Source of the DNA: Megasphaera sp.
Lineage (GTDB): Bacteria; Bacillota; Negativicutes; Veillonellales; Megasphaeraceae
DNA: 36,138 nucleotides
Assembly: GCA_022649055.1 (NCBI GenBank)
Contig: JALCNL010000014.1
Location: forward strand, 1-36,138
Direction of reading: 5' to 3'
In this document: piece by piece, positions 24,428 through 31,837 of the stretch
Numbering within the stretch: position 1 is the first letter of the stretch
Layout of the letters: each line of letters starts with the position of its first letter
The notes under the pieces: model-generated
What the model was told of the DNA's origin: nothing
Databases searched by the model: none
Seen by the model: the letters and a program-made list of their open reading frames with translations, nothing else
Made by a program: the position numbers and the translations under genes

Positions 24428-25648
24428 TTATTGTAAGAATTGCGTAATAACAGTATGAATGCTCATCCATCCCATCAGCACGGCAACACAGGCGCCCGCC
24501 ACGGTCATCCAAACGGGGTGTTTGTATTCTCCTACAATTTTTTTATTGTACGCACCTACAAGAATAGAGGCAAGAGCCAAAGGTAAAATAAATCCGTTTA
24601 TCGTACCGACAATAACCAAAACCCGTACAGGCTGTCCTACAATAACAAAAACCAAAGTTGAAAAAATAATAAATCCAATAATAATTTTGCTATAATATTC
24701 ATCAATCTTAGGACTAAATGATTTTAAGAACGATACAGACGTATAGGCACATCCAATAACGGAGGTGGTACCTGCAGACCAAATAACGATACCGAATAAT
24801 TTATATCCAATATCTCCGGCAGCAGCCTGAAATACAGAAGCAGCTGGATTCGCCGGATCAATGAAATACCCATGCGTAATAACACCCAGAGCACCTAAAA
24901 ATAAAATAATACGCATAACTCCCGTAATCAAGATACCGCTGATGGCACTGCGTGTTGCCTGTGCAACATGTTTTATTCCACTAATACCAGAGTCTAATAA
25001 ACGGTGCCCTCCAGAAAACGTGATATAGCCGCCTACACTTCCGCCTACCAAGGTAACCAGAGCCATAATATCAATTTGATCGGGCATTACTGTTTTAACT
25101 GCCGCTTCTCTGACCGGAGGCAGCGCCGCCACTGCTACGAATAACGCTAAAAGAATACGAACAATACCAAAGGTACTGACAAATTTATCCATAATTTCGC
25201 CAACACGTTTAAAGCAAAAAATCGACAAGGCAATGCAGCCGCTGATAACTGCGGCTAGGGTAACATCCAAACCAAACAAAACATTCAAGCCCAAAGCAGC
25301 TCCGGCAATGTTGCCAATATTAAAGCACAAACCACCCAAAACAATAAGGATAGATATACAATACCCCAGACCGGGAAACACCATATTTCCTATTTCCTGG
25401 CCTCGTTTTCCCGAAGCAATAATAATTCTCCAGACATTAATTTGTACCGCGATGTCGATTACTACCGATGCCAAAATAACAAAGCCAAAACTGGCACCCG
25501 TCTTTTGTGTAAACACCGTGGTCTGCATTAAAAATCCTGGCCCGATTGCGGTGATAGCCATTAAAAAAATGGCCCCTAAATACGATTGTATGCTGTTTTT
25601 AACTTTAAATCTATTTTCTTCTTTCAAGATTTTATTTTCTGTCTCCAT
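24428..25648 (-). CDS. NRAMP-related permease (YcsG-like) without the metal-site motifs
   Basis: This 406-residue membrane protein has about 11 hydrophobic segments and an NRAMP/LeuT-type sequence pattern, closest in kind to Bacillus YcsG. In real metal transporters TM1 carries DPGN and TM6 carries MPH. Here the TM1 region reads AIGPGFLMQTTVF (34-46) with no DPGN, and the TM6 region reads GGSVGGYITFSGG (202-214) with no MPH. A divalent-metal role is therefore doubtful, and import of the operon's organic substrate or a counter-ion is more plausible. It is the first gene of the pxp operon, with a clear AAAGGAG site. The 190-base leader upstream is AT-rich. Confidence 0.85.
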   Translation of the reverse strand: METENKILKEENRFKVKNSIQSYLGAIFLMAITAIGPGFLMQTTVFTQKTGASFGFVILASVVIDIAVQINVWRIIIASGKRGQEIGNMVFPGLGYCISILIVLGGLCFNIGNIAGAALGLNVLFGLDVTLAAVISGCIALSIFCFKRVGEIMDKFVSTFGIVRILLALFVAVAALPPVREAAVKTVMPDQIDIMALVTLVGGSVGGYITFSGGHRLLDSGISGIKHVAQATRSAISGILITGVMRIILFLGALGVITHGYFIDPANPAASVFQAAAGDIGYKLFGIVIWSAGTTSVIGCAYTSVSFLKSFSPKIDEYYSKIIIGFIIFSTLVFVIVGQPVRVLVIVGTINGFILPLALASILVGAYNKKIVGEYKHPVWMTVAGACVAVLMGWMSIHTVITQFLQ

Positions 25649-25838
25649 TTCTATGATTCTCCTTTCACATACTATATTTAAAATTAAAATAATGGCGAAA
25701 CATAATCCATAGAAAAAAACGCCAAATACGCTGCGAATTTAATTTACACAGTATTTATGCATAATAAAACTTATTATTTTCTTTTCTACGTCGTACAGAA
25801 ATACGATAATGCCCACATGCCGCCCCCTTTCCGTATCC
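25649..25838 (-). promoter_or_regulatory. Leader/promoter region of the permease-pxp-acc operon
   Basis: No consensus promoter stands out in this AT-rich gap. It holds the 10-bp palindrome TTATGCATAA (25755-25764). It also holds the 11-mer ATTTAATTTAC (25737-25747), which recurs exactly upstream of the lysR gene at 28707-28717 in the same orientation. A 10-codon ORF on the minus strand (25786-25818, MWALSYFCTT) follows a G-rich ribosome-binding-like sequence and could be a leader peptide, but this is weak. Confidence 0.35.
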
Positions 25839-25883
25839 AAAAAAAAAGGGTACTTCAAACAGTTTGATTCTGTCTGAAGCACC
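25839..25883 (-). terminator. Intrinsic terminator of lysR-pxpB2-pxpC2
   Basis: Read on the minus strand, 25870-25883 pairs with 25849-25862 around a 7-base loop (14 pairs, two of them G-U). One C and nine U's follow (the A run at 25839-25847). The G-U pairs show it is built for minus-strand transcription. It separates the second pxpBC unit from the permease operon, so each has its own promoter. Confidence 0.88.
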
Positions 25884-25959
25884 ATCGCTCTTTTAATCTT
25901 TTGTTTGATTTATTATAACATGCTTGTTCGATAAATTAAAATTGAAAAAATGAATAGGG

Positions 25960-26931
25960 TTATTCATTTTTTTTGAATGTACGAAAATAACTCTTTTCAA
26001 TGTAATCTTTTACCGCCTCGTAATCCTGCTGTTCCTGTTTTAAATATTTCACGGCCTCCTGCTGTGTCACCGCCACAAAATGAATTTTATTCCCATCTTT
26101 TGCTTGTGTTAAATTCATAAGGTCTGCTTGAATAACATATCCAATTTTAGCAAAACCCCGTGTGGTTCCATGATCTGCAGCTGCCACAATACACGGAGCC
26201 CCGCCTGAAGGAATTTGAACAGCCCCCGGACTTACTGCATCTGATACTATATTGGTTTTAGCTATCGGCATAATTTTAGGCCCTGTCAGTTGATATGCCA
26301 CTCTATTGGATGATTCCACAACATATGTTCCAGTCAAAAATTGATGTATTGATTCCTGTGAAAATAATGAATCCTGCGGTCCCATCATAATACGCAGCGT
26401 GCATTCCCTATCATAACGAGGTATATAGGCCGGTGGTATTTTTGTCGTACACACTTTTTTTTCCTTATCATCAGCCAAATACAACATGTCCCCCTGATGC
26501 AACATTCTTCCCTCATACCCTCCAATTCCTGCGACTGTATAGGTAGAACGGCTTCCTAATACCTTCGGAACATCAAAACCGCCATGTACCGCTATATATG
26601 CACACTGACCGGACACAGCCCCGCCAAAAGAAAGAGTTCCTCCATCGGGTACGACAAAAGAAGACCAGTTTTCAATAGGATTGTCATTGACCATACCTTG
26701 CATATCTGCTCCGCATACAGAAACCAATTGACTTTTATCAAATTTAAGAATAAGTCCTTCTTTAACCATTTCGATAAGAGCAGCACTTACTTTATTTCCT
26801 GCCAGTAAATTGGCCATATGGCAGGCATACTGATCCATGGCACCGGAAACAGGCATTCCCCAGGCCTGATATCCACGCCGGCCTTCATCTTGAATGGTTG
26901 CCAAATTTCCCTGTTTTATAACAGTAATCAT
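25960..26931 (-). CDS. PxpC/KipA family carboxyltransferase-like protein, copy 2
   Basis: This 323-residue protein is of the same AHS2 family as the gene at 21099-22097, with GNLATIQDEGRRGYQAWGMPVSGAMDQ near 8-34, VCGADMQGMVND near 72-83 and AADHGTTRGFAKIG near 262-275. The paralogues differ through most of their length, so this is an old duplication or a separate acquisition, not a recent copy. Where copy 1 reads SDRQSVAGYPKIA, this copy reads ADHGTTRGFAKIG. The ATG at 26931 has an AGGAGG site. It ends the lysR-pxpB2-pxpC2 unit and is followed by the terminator at 25839-25883. Confidence 0.88.
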   Translation of the reverse strand: MITVIKQGNLATIQDEGRRGYQAWGMPVSGAMDQYACHMANLLAGNKVSAALIEMVKEGLILKFDKSQLVSVCGADMQGMVNDNPIENWSSFVVPDGGTLSFGGAVSGQCAYIAVHGGFDVPKVLGSRSTYTVAGIGGYEGRMLHQGDMLYLADDKEKKVCTTKIPPAYIPRYDRECTLRIMMGPQDSLFSQESIHQFLTGTYVVESSNRVAYQLTGPKIMPIAKTNIVSDAVSPGAVQIPSGGAPCIVAAADHGTTRGFAKIGYVIQADLMNLTQAKDGNKIHFVAVTQQEAVKYLKQEQQDYEAVKDYIEKSYFRTFKKNE

Positions 26932-26944
26932 ACTCAGTATCCTC

Positions 26945-27703
26945 CTATGAACGGCATATATGAAGTCTGTATGTACCCTTTAAAACATCTTTGCGAATCG
27001 CAAAATATTCATCAATTTTTATTTCCACAAATTGTACGTACTCACCCGCATTGACTAAAAAAGGATGACGCAACGCCGGATTAAATCCTTTTAAAGGAGT
27101 TCTGCCTATAAGCCACCACTCTCCGGGAGTCTGGCTAGTATAAAAGCCTGTTTGATTCCCGCCTATTCCAACAGAACCTTCCGGCACATTACGCCGCGGC
27201 TTATCTAACCGCGGCGTTATTAATTTTTTTGATAATCCCCCGAGATAAGGATATCCGGGTGTAAATCCCAGCATATAAACCAGATAGGATCGTGATGTAT
27301 GAATACGAATAACTTCTTCAGGCGTTAATCCTGTATATTTTGCAACATATTCCAGATCAGGTCCCAAAACGCCGCCATAACAAACAGGTATCTGTACAAT
27401 AACCGGTGAAACTGCGTCATGCTGTTCCGGTTTAAGCAGCTGAATATATTGTCGGATATGCTTGCACACTTCTTCATACGAAATAATCATGGGATCATAA
27501 TAAATAGCTGCTGACCGATATGTCGGCACTACTTCGCGTATTCCTTCCCATTCAGCATTTTTTATTATTTGTGTCAATTGTTGAACCAATCGATTCACCG
27601 CAGGAGAAATACTAGTACCAAATTCAACGACCACTCCACATTCTCCGGCAGTCAATATTTTTATTCCCTCTACTATATTTTTCAATAAAATTCTCAACTC
27701 CAT
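26945..27703 (-). CDS. PxpB/KipI family protein, copy 2
   Basis: This 252-residue AHS1-family protein has IPVCYGGVLGPDLEYVAKYTG near 120-140 and IHTSRSYLVYMLGFTPGYPYLGGL near 150-173. The usual PGGW loop is PGEW here (TPGEWWLIGRTP), a substitution absent from copy 1. The ATG at 27703 has no good ribosome binding site. A TTG at about 27655, preceded by AGAGG, would give a start just before the family's first conserved block, so the first 16 residues may be untranslated. It lies 19 bases after lysR and 13 before pxpC2. No pxpA partner is in this unit. Confidence 0.86.
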   Translation of the reverse strand: MELRILLKNIVEGIKILTAGECGVVVEFGTSISPAVNRLVQQLTQIIKNAEWEGIREVVPTYRSAAIYYDPMIISYEEVCKHIRQYIQLLKPEQHDAVSPVIVQIPVCYGGVLGPDLEYVAKYTGLTPEEVIRIHTSRSYLVYMLGFTPGYPYLGGLSKKLITPRLDKPRRNVPEGSVGIGGNQTGFYTSQTPGEWWLIGRTPLKGFNPALRHPFLVNAGEYVQFVEIKIDEYFAIRKDVLKGTYRLHICRS

Positions 27704-27722
27704 GTCACAAAATTTGTTATCT

Positions 27723-28610
27723 TTATTTTAAGAGCCGTTCTTTTACAAGTTTAATAAAAGCCTTAATAGCACAAGAAAAATATTTTTCCTTATGATAAAC
27801 AAGATATGCATTCGTATTTAACTTTACCCCCTGCCACGGCAGAATCACCAATTTTTCGGTTTCAAGCTCTTTTTGAACTGCTGCCAGCGGCAATATAGTA
27901 ATTCCCAAATTACTGATAACAAATTGTTTTATCATATCAATAGATTCCAATTCCAAAATCATCGGAAGCTGGATTGACTTTTCTATTAAATATTCGTTTA
28001 GTATTATTTGATAACTATTAGATAAATCAGTAAAAATCAATTTTTGTCCTTGTAACTGTTCTGCTGTAACTTTTTCTAATTTTGCCAGTGGATTTTCAGG
28101 TGCAGCAACCATTACAATTTTTTCCACCCACAAAAACTCACTTCTTAAATCACTGTCTTGTATTGTTTTACTTAGAAAAAATGCAATATCTATTACATTT
28201 TTTCGCAGCAAATAGCAAAAATTGATACTGTCATCTATTTTTAATTTCAAATTCACATCCGGATATAACGCATTGTATTCTTTCATCAACTGGGTTAAAT
28301 GGTAGGCACAGATGGATTCAGGTATCCCAATCGTAATTACCCCGTGCGGAATATCTATATTCTCCAATTCATTTTTAGCATTTTCAGATAATTTTACAAT
28401 TTCTTCTGCATAGTCATATAAACGTTCCCCATCCGTTGTCAGCATCAGCTGACGTCCAAACCGTTCAAAAAGTGCAATGTTTAATTCTCGTTCTAATAAT
28501 TGAATATGTGTCGTTACCGTTGACTGCGTGTATCCCAGAAAACGAGCTGCTTGAGAAAAGCTGCCTAACTTCACAATACTCATAAATGTTTTCAATTGCC
28601 GGATTTCCAA
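27723..28610 (-). CDS. LysR-family transcriptional regulator
   Basis: This 295-residue LysR-type protein has an N-terminal winged helix-turn-helix (MEIRQLKTFMSIVKLGSFSQAARFLGYTQSTVTTHIQLLE, about 1-40) and a periplasmic-binding-protein-like effector domain from about 90. The start codon is TTG at 28608-28610, supported by a perfect AGGAGG eight bases upstream (28619-28624); no ATG near the family start is available. It is transcribed in the same direction as pxpB2-pxpC2 and probably with them. Likely targets are its own operon and the permease-pxp-acc operon 2 kb downstream. The ligand may be the pathway substrate; this is inferred. Confidence 0.92.
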   Translation of the reverse strand: MEIRQLKTFMSIVKLGSFSQAARFLGYTQSTVTTHIQLLERELNIALFERFGRQLMLTTDGERLYDYAEEIVKLSENAKNELENIDIPHGVITIGIPESICAYHLTQLMKEYNALYPDVNLKLKIDDSINFCYLLRKNVIDIAFFLSKTIQDSDLRSEFLWVEKIVMVAAPENPLAKLEKVTAEQLQGQKLIFTDLSNSYQIILNEYLIEKSIQLPMILELESIDMIKQFVISNLGITILPLAAVQKELETEKLVILPWQGVKLNTNAYLVYHKEKYFSCAIKAFIKLVKERLLK

Positions 28611-28883
28611 AAAACAGACCTCCTGTCTATTTTACTTGCTTTTCAAAAAAATTATCAATGCATATATCCAATAACGGCTAATGTAAATAAAATTTTCAAA
28701 CGATACATTTAATTTACTGCACAAAACAGAATTTCCTGATACTTCCGAAATTCATACATTAGTAAATCTTCAGCCGCCCGTACGGCAATGGCCGCCATCA
28801 GACAATCATTCCCTCAATATTAAAAAACTTCATGTATTTTATATACATTGATACATTGTATTTAGTAAAATCAAAAAATATAC
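28611..28883. other. Intergenic region between lysR and corA
   Basis: This gap is mainly AT-rich. It contains the 11-mer ATTTAATTTAC shared with the pxp operon leader (28707-28717), a GC-richer patch at about 28770-28800 that encodes a short minus-strand ORF, a tandem ATACATTG repeat (28843-28858) and a short dyad ATGTAT-N5-ATACAT (28832-28848) upstream of the corA promoter. The ribosome binding site of lysR lies in the 5-base loop of an AGAC/GTCT mini-hairpin (about 28616-28628). Confidence 0.5.
28709..28798 (-). other. Candidate small ORF or gene remnant, 29 residues
   Basis: On the minus strand a 29-codon ORF starts with ATG at 28796-28798 and reads AAIAVRAAEDLLMYEFRKYQ in its middle. The frame stays open for a few codons upstream of the ATG until a TGA. 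A second 11-codon ORF (28798-28833) ends in TGATG directly overlapping this start. The composition looks coding-like compared with the AT-rich surroundings. The helical A/L-rich pattern ending in YQE faintly recalls the C-terminus of PurE-type proteins, but it is far too short to assign. It may be a true small protein upstream of lysR or the tail of a lost gene. Confidence 0.3.
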
Positions 28884-28912
28884 TTGACGAGCCTCGTTTT
28901 TCTGATTATATT
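28884..28912 (+). promoter_or_regulatory. Sigma-A promoter of corA
   Basis: TTGACG (28884-28889), a 17-base spacer and TATATT (28907-28912) form a strong promoter. Transcription would begin near 28919, giving a leader of about 35 bases. That is too short for an Mg2+-sensing M-box and supports a start codon at 28955. Confidence 0.8.
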
Positions 28913-28954
28913 AGAGTTTGGGTGTATACCTACTTTAACGACGGAGGAGTTATA

Positions 28955-29908
28955 ATGTTTCAAATTTATAAGCATACTAATGGACATTTAGAAAATAATA
29001 TTTCTTTAGCCTCTGCCGAAAAAGGTTCTTGGATTAATATCGTAAACCCCGATTCAGAAGATTTACAATTAGTTTCTATGATTACAGAAATTCCGACAGA
29101 CGTTTTAAAAACAGCATTGGATACAGAAGAACGTTCTCATGTAGAACTAGAAGACAACTATGTTTTTATTGTCATCAATATCCCTATTCTTCGTGAAACG
29201 GACAGTTATGATACACTGCCTCTCGGCATATTTATTACCCCTGATTTTATTATTACCATTTGTCTGGAAGAAACGGAAGTAATCAGGGCATTTACAAAAA
29301 ACAAATACCCTTTATTTTGTACTTTTAAAAAGACACGGTTTCTTTTTCAAATTATGTATCGGACAGCTACTCTATTTTTAAGATATCTGCAGCAAATAAA
29401 TCACCGTACCGACGACATTGAATCGATACTGCGGCATTCCATGCAGAACAAAGAATTTTTTATGCTCTTAGAACTGCAGAAATCCCTTACCTATTTTACT
29501 TCCGCCCTGCGCGGCAACGGTATTGTCATGGAAAAAATCCTTCGTCTTCGCCGCAATGAATCATTGCGGCATCTCCTGAAAATGTATGAAGAAGACGAAG
29601 ACCTGCTGGAAGATGTTATTATCGAAAATAAACAGGCTATTGAAATGGTTGAAATGTATTCCAACATTTTAATCAACATGATGGACACATTTGCTTCTAT
29701 TATTTCCAACAACTTGAATATTGTAATGAAGTTTCTGGCATCCATCACAATTATTCTCGCTGTTCCTACCATTATTTTCAGTTTATGGGGAATGAATGTT
29801 CCCGTTCCTTTCTCTGACAGTCAAATCGGGTTTTGGCTTGTTGTTGGCGTATCTTTCGTTTGTGCCACGGGTGCTGCGTTTATGCTTTGGAAAAAGCATT
29901 TATTTTAA
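28955..29908 (+). CDS. corA: CorA-family magnesium/divalent cation transporter
   Basis: This 317-residue protein fits the CorA/MIT family: a large N-terminal cytosolic domain with a long helical part (about 150-255), then two C-terminal membrane helices. The selectivity-filter motif GMN is at 279-281, directly after TM1 (FLASITIILAVPTIIFSLW), and the protein ends in a basic tail WKKHLF. It forms a pentameric channel importing Mg2+ or related ions. The frame opens at 28832, but that would include the promoter. The ATG at 28955 has a GGAGGAG site five bases upstream. It is monocistronic, divergent from lysR and closed by a terminator. Confidence 0.93.
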   Translation: MFQIYKHTNGHLENNISLASAEKGSWINIVNPDSEDLQLVSMITEIPTDVLKTALDTEERSHVELEDNYVFIVINIPILRETDSYDTLPLGIFITPDFIITICLEETEVIRAFTKNKYPLFCTFKKTRFLFQIMYRTATLFLRYLQQINHRTDDIESILRHSMQNKEFFMLLELQKSLTYFTSALRGNGIVMEKILRLRRNESLRHLLKMYEEDEDLLEDVIIENKQAIEMVEMYSNILINMMDTFASIISNNLNIVMKFLASITIILAVPTIIFSLWGMNVPVPFSDSQIGFWLVVGVSFVCATGAAFMLWKKHLF

Positions 29909-29925
29909 TTTATTGCGATTCTTCG

Positions 29926-29964
29926 AATCTGTAACAGATAAAAATCTTGTTACAGATTTTTTTT
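29926..29964 (+). terminator. Intrinsic terminator of corA
   Basis: The stem AATCTGTAACA (29926-29936) pairs perfectly with 29948-29958, with extra pairing inside the loop, followed by T's to 29964. It lies 17 bases after the corA stop and in front of the convergent rnhB end. Confidence 0.9.
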
Positions 29965-30003
29965 ATGTTAAAAATACCCTCAATGGCATGGACTGCTATT
30001 TGT

Positions 30004-30786
30004 TTATTTCTGTATCATTGATTTTATTGGTTCAAAAGAATGGCGATGAATAGGGCAGGGTCCAAATTGTTGTATCGCCTCCAAATGCTTTTGCGTCAAA
30101 TATCCTTTATGTTCAGAGAATCCATATTGCGGATATTGTTTGTCGTACTTATTCATTAATCGATCTCGTGTGACCTTTGCAACAATAGAAGCGGCTGCTA
30201 TAGATGCGCTTTTTGCATCACCCTTTATAATAGAACGGTGTGAAACAGTTAAAGCCGGAAGCGGCATTGCATCAACCAATACAGACTGTGCCTGTATTTT
30301 CAATGCACCTACGGCCTCATACATTCCCTGTTGTGTCGCATGATAAATATCAAGGGCATCAATATCTTCTTCTGATTTAGCGATACAAGATACAGCCACT
30401 GCTTCTTTCATAATTATATCATATAAAATTTCCCTTTTTTTAGGTGCTACTTTTTTACTGTCATTCAAACCCGGACATTCCCAAAACGGCGGTAAAATAA
30501 CAGCGGCAACCATAACCGGACCGGCAACAGGACCACGCCCCGCTTCATCAACACCCGCTATATGATAGATACCTTGGTTATAGTAAAATGTTTCAAAAGA
30601 AAACATAGCCTCCAATCGTTCCCGTTCTTGTTCTTCACGCAGTTTTCGTTTTAAAAATGCAGTTCTTAATTTATAGACGGAATGCCGGGAATCCGCCTCC
30701 ATCGCCTCCAATAATGACGGAATATGTGTTTCCTCATTTTCCAACATTTTTCTTATATCTTTTACACTTACTTTTGAAATATCCAT
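30004..30786 (-). CDS. rnhB: Ribonuclease HII
   Basis: This 260-residue enzyme cleaves RNA embedded in DNA-RNA duplexes, including single ribonucleotides. The catalytic core starts with GVDEAGRGPVAGP at 78-90 (D80, E81), followed by LNDSKK (107-112, D109) and SIAAASIVAKVTRD further on. An N-terminal extension of about 70 charged residues before the core is typical of the Firmicute RnhB. The start overlaps the rbgA stop as TAATG, so the two are translationally coupled, matching the common ylqF-rnhB order. Confidence 0.97.
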   Translation of the reverse strand: MDISKVSVKDIRKMLENEETHIPSLLEAMEADSRHSVYKLRTAFLKRKLREEQERERLEAMFSFETFYYNQGIYHIAGVDEAGRGPVAGPVMVAAVILPPFWECPGLNDSKKVAPKKREILYDIIMKEAVAVSCIAKSEEDIDALDIYHATQQGMYEAVGALKIQAQSVLVDAMPLPALTVSHRSIIKGDAKSASIAAASIVAKVTRDRLMNKYDKQYPQYGFSEHKGYLTQKHLEAIQQFGPCPIHRHSFEPIKSMIQK

Positions 30787-31655
30787 TATAGTTTACCTTT
30801 TATAGCAAAGTCTTCTACACGATCCAATGAAATCTCTCCTATTTTTCCTTCTCGATATTCTTTTAAAATAAGTTTATACGTTTTTTCCAAATCTATCATG
30901 TTTCCAGCTACAATACACCCTCGTTTTCTGCCGATGTATTCGATTGTTTCCTGCGGTGTTCCCGACAACCGATCTATTTTATACCGGTCACAAAGTTTCT
31001 GCGGGTAATGTACACGTAATTCGCCGATTAACTTTGTCACTACATCCTGCATATCAAAAACCGTATCCGAAATAGCACCGGTAGCAGCTAATCGGTATGC
31101 ACATATTTGATTTTCCAATTTAGGCCATAGTACTCCCGGCGTATCCAATAAATCAAGCTGATTGGCAATACGCACCCATTGTTTTCCTTTGGTTTCTCCC
31201 GGCTTATCGGCTGTTCTGGCTACGCTGCTGCGGGATAACTTATTAATCAACGTTGATTTACCCACATTAGGAATACCCAAGATCATCGTCCGGACACTTC
31301 GTGTCTTAAGTCCCCTTTTTTGCCAATGTTCCAGTTTCGGAGCTGCCAGCTTTCTAACTTCTGCTACCAAAGGCTTTACCCCTTTTCCCCCTTTACTGTC
31401 CAGTGCAATAACAATACGTCCCTGCTGTTTATAATAAACTATCCATTTTTTAAGCACTGCCTCATCTGCAAGATCTGCTTTATTGAGTACTAAGACCGAC
31501 GGCTTTTCCCCTATCATTCTCGAAATCATCGGATTAGAACTGCTTATAGGTATACGTGCATCCAGCAATTCAATGACTACATCCATCATCTTTATATTTT
31601 CTTCAATCAGCCGTCTGGCTTTTGCCATGTGGCCGGGATACCAATTAATAATCAT
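30786..31655 (-). CDS. rbgA: Ribosome biogenesis GTPase RbgA (YlqF)
   Basis: This 289-residue circularly permuted GTPase is needed for late 50S subunit assembly. The G motifs appear in permuted order: G4 NKAD at 58-61, G1 GIPNVGKS at 127-134 and G3 DTPG at 171-174. The N-terminal WYPGHMAKA (5-13) is a family hallmark. The C-terminal domain contacts 23S rRNA. A GAGAGG site precedes the ATG. It is followed by rnhB in one transcript. A lepB gene, often the upstream neighbour, is absent here. Confidence 0.96.
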   Translation of the reverse strand: MIINWYPGHMAKARRLIEENIKMMDVVIELLDARIPISSSNPMISRMIGEKPSVLVLNKADLADEAVLKKWIVYYKQQGRIVIALDSKGGKGVKPLVAEVRKLAAPKLEHWQKRGLKTRSVRTMILGIPNVGKSTLINKLSRSSVARTADKPGETKGKQWVRIANQLDLLDTPGVLWPKLENQICAYRLAATGAISDTVFDMQDVVTKLIGELRVHYPQKLCDRYKIDRLSGTPQETIEYIGRKRGCIVAGNMIDLEKTYKLILKEYREGKIGEISLDRVEDFAIKGKL

Positions 31656-31777
31656 AAATTCCTCTCTATTCGCCGTAATGTTTCTGTTATTTCTATTCTT
31701 GCTTCACAAATGCTGCCGAAACATAACAACTGCAAAAAAAGCTGTCTGACTTTACATGCCAAATCAGCTGACGACAT
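31652..31777 (-). other. Candidate small ORF coupled to rbgA, 41 residues
   Basis: On the minus strand a 41-codon frame starts with MSSADLACKV and ends in ETLRRIERNL. Its TGA overlaps the rbgA ATG as ATGA, the same coupling used by real genes in this window. The frame is mixed hydrophobic and charged, with no known motif. No Shine-Dalgarno precedes its ATG, so it may start elsewhere or not be translated. It overlaps the alternative small ORF at 31693-31803 in another frame; at most one is likely real. Confidence 0.25.
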
Positions 31778-31803
31778 AAATATATAAACAACAAGGAAGG
31801 CAT
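31693..31803 (-). other. Alternative small ORF with strong ribosome binding site, 36 residues
   Basis: This minus-strand frame reads MPSLLFIYLCRQLIW at its start and ends in AAFVKQE. It is preceded at seven bases by AAAAGGAG (31810-31817). The ribosome binding site lies in the loop, and the ATG in the closing arm, of the hairpin at 31797-31837. That could hide the start codon. No function is recognisable. Confidence 0.25.
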
Positions 31804-31837
31804 ATGGAACTCCTTTTCATGAAATTCTATATGCCTT
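31797..31837 (-). terminator. Hairpin after thrS, possible terminator or translational switch
   Basis: The arms 31797-31809 and 31825-31837 (AAGGCATAT-type) pair over 13 positions with one mismatch, around a 15-base loop. It lies about 65 bases after the thrS stop and may end that transcript. The following minus-strand sequence is only moderately T-rich, so termination would be inefficient. Confidence 0.5.

Noticed and set aside
25233-25712. Plus-strand ORF of 159 codons
   Set aside because: It is antisense to the NRAMP-like permease; its residue pattern is what a reversed membrane protein gene produces.
25649-25838. Riboswitch in the permease-pxp leader
   Set aside because: No known motif or long stable stem is visible; only short dyads in AT-rich sequence.
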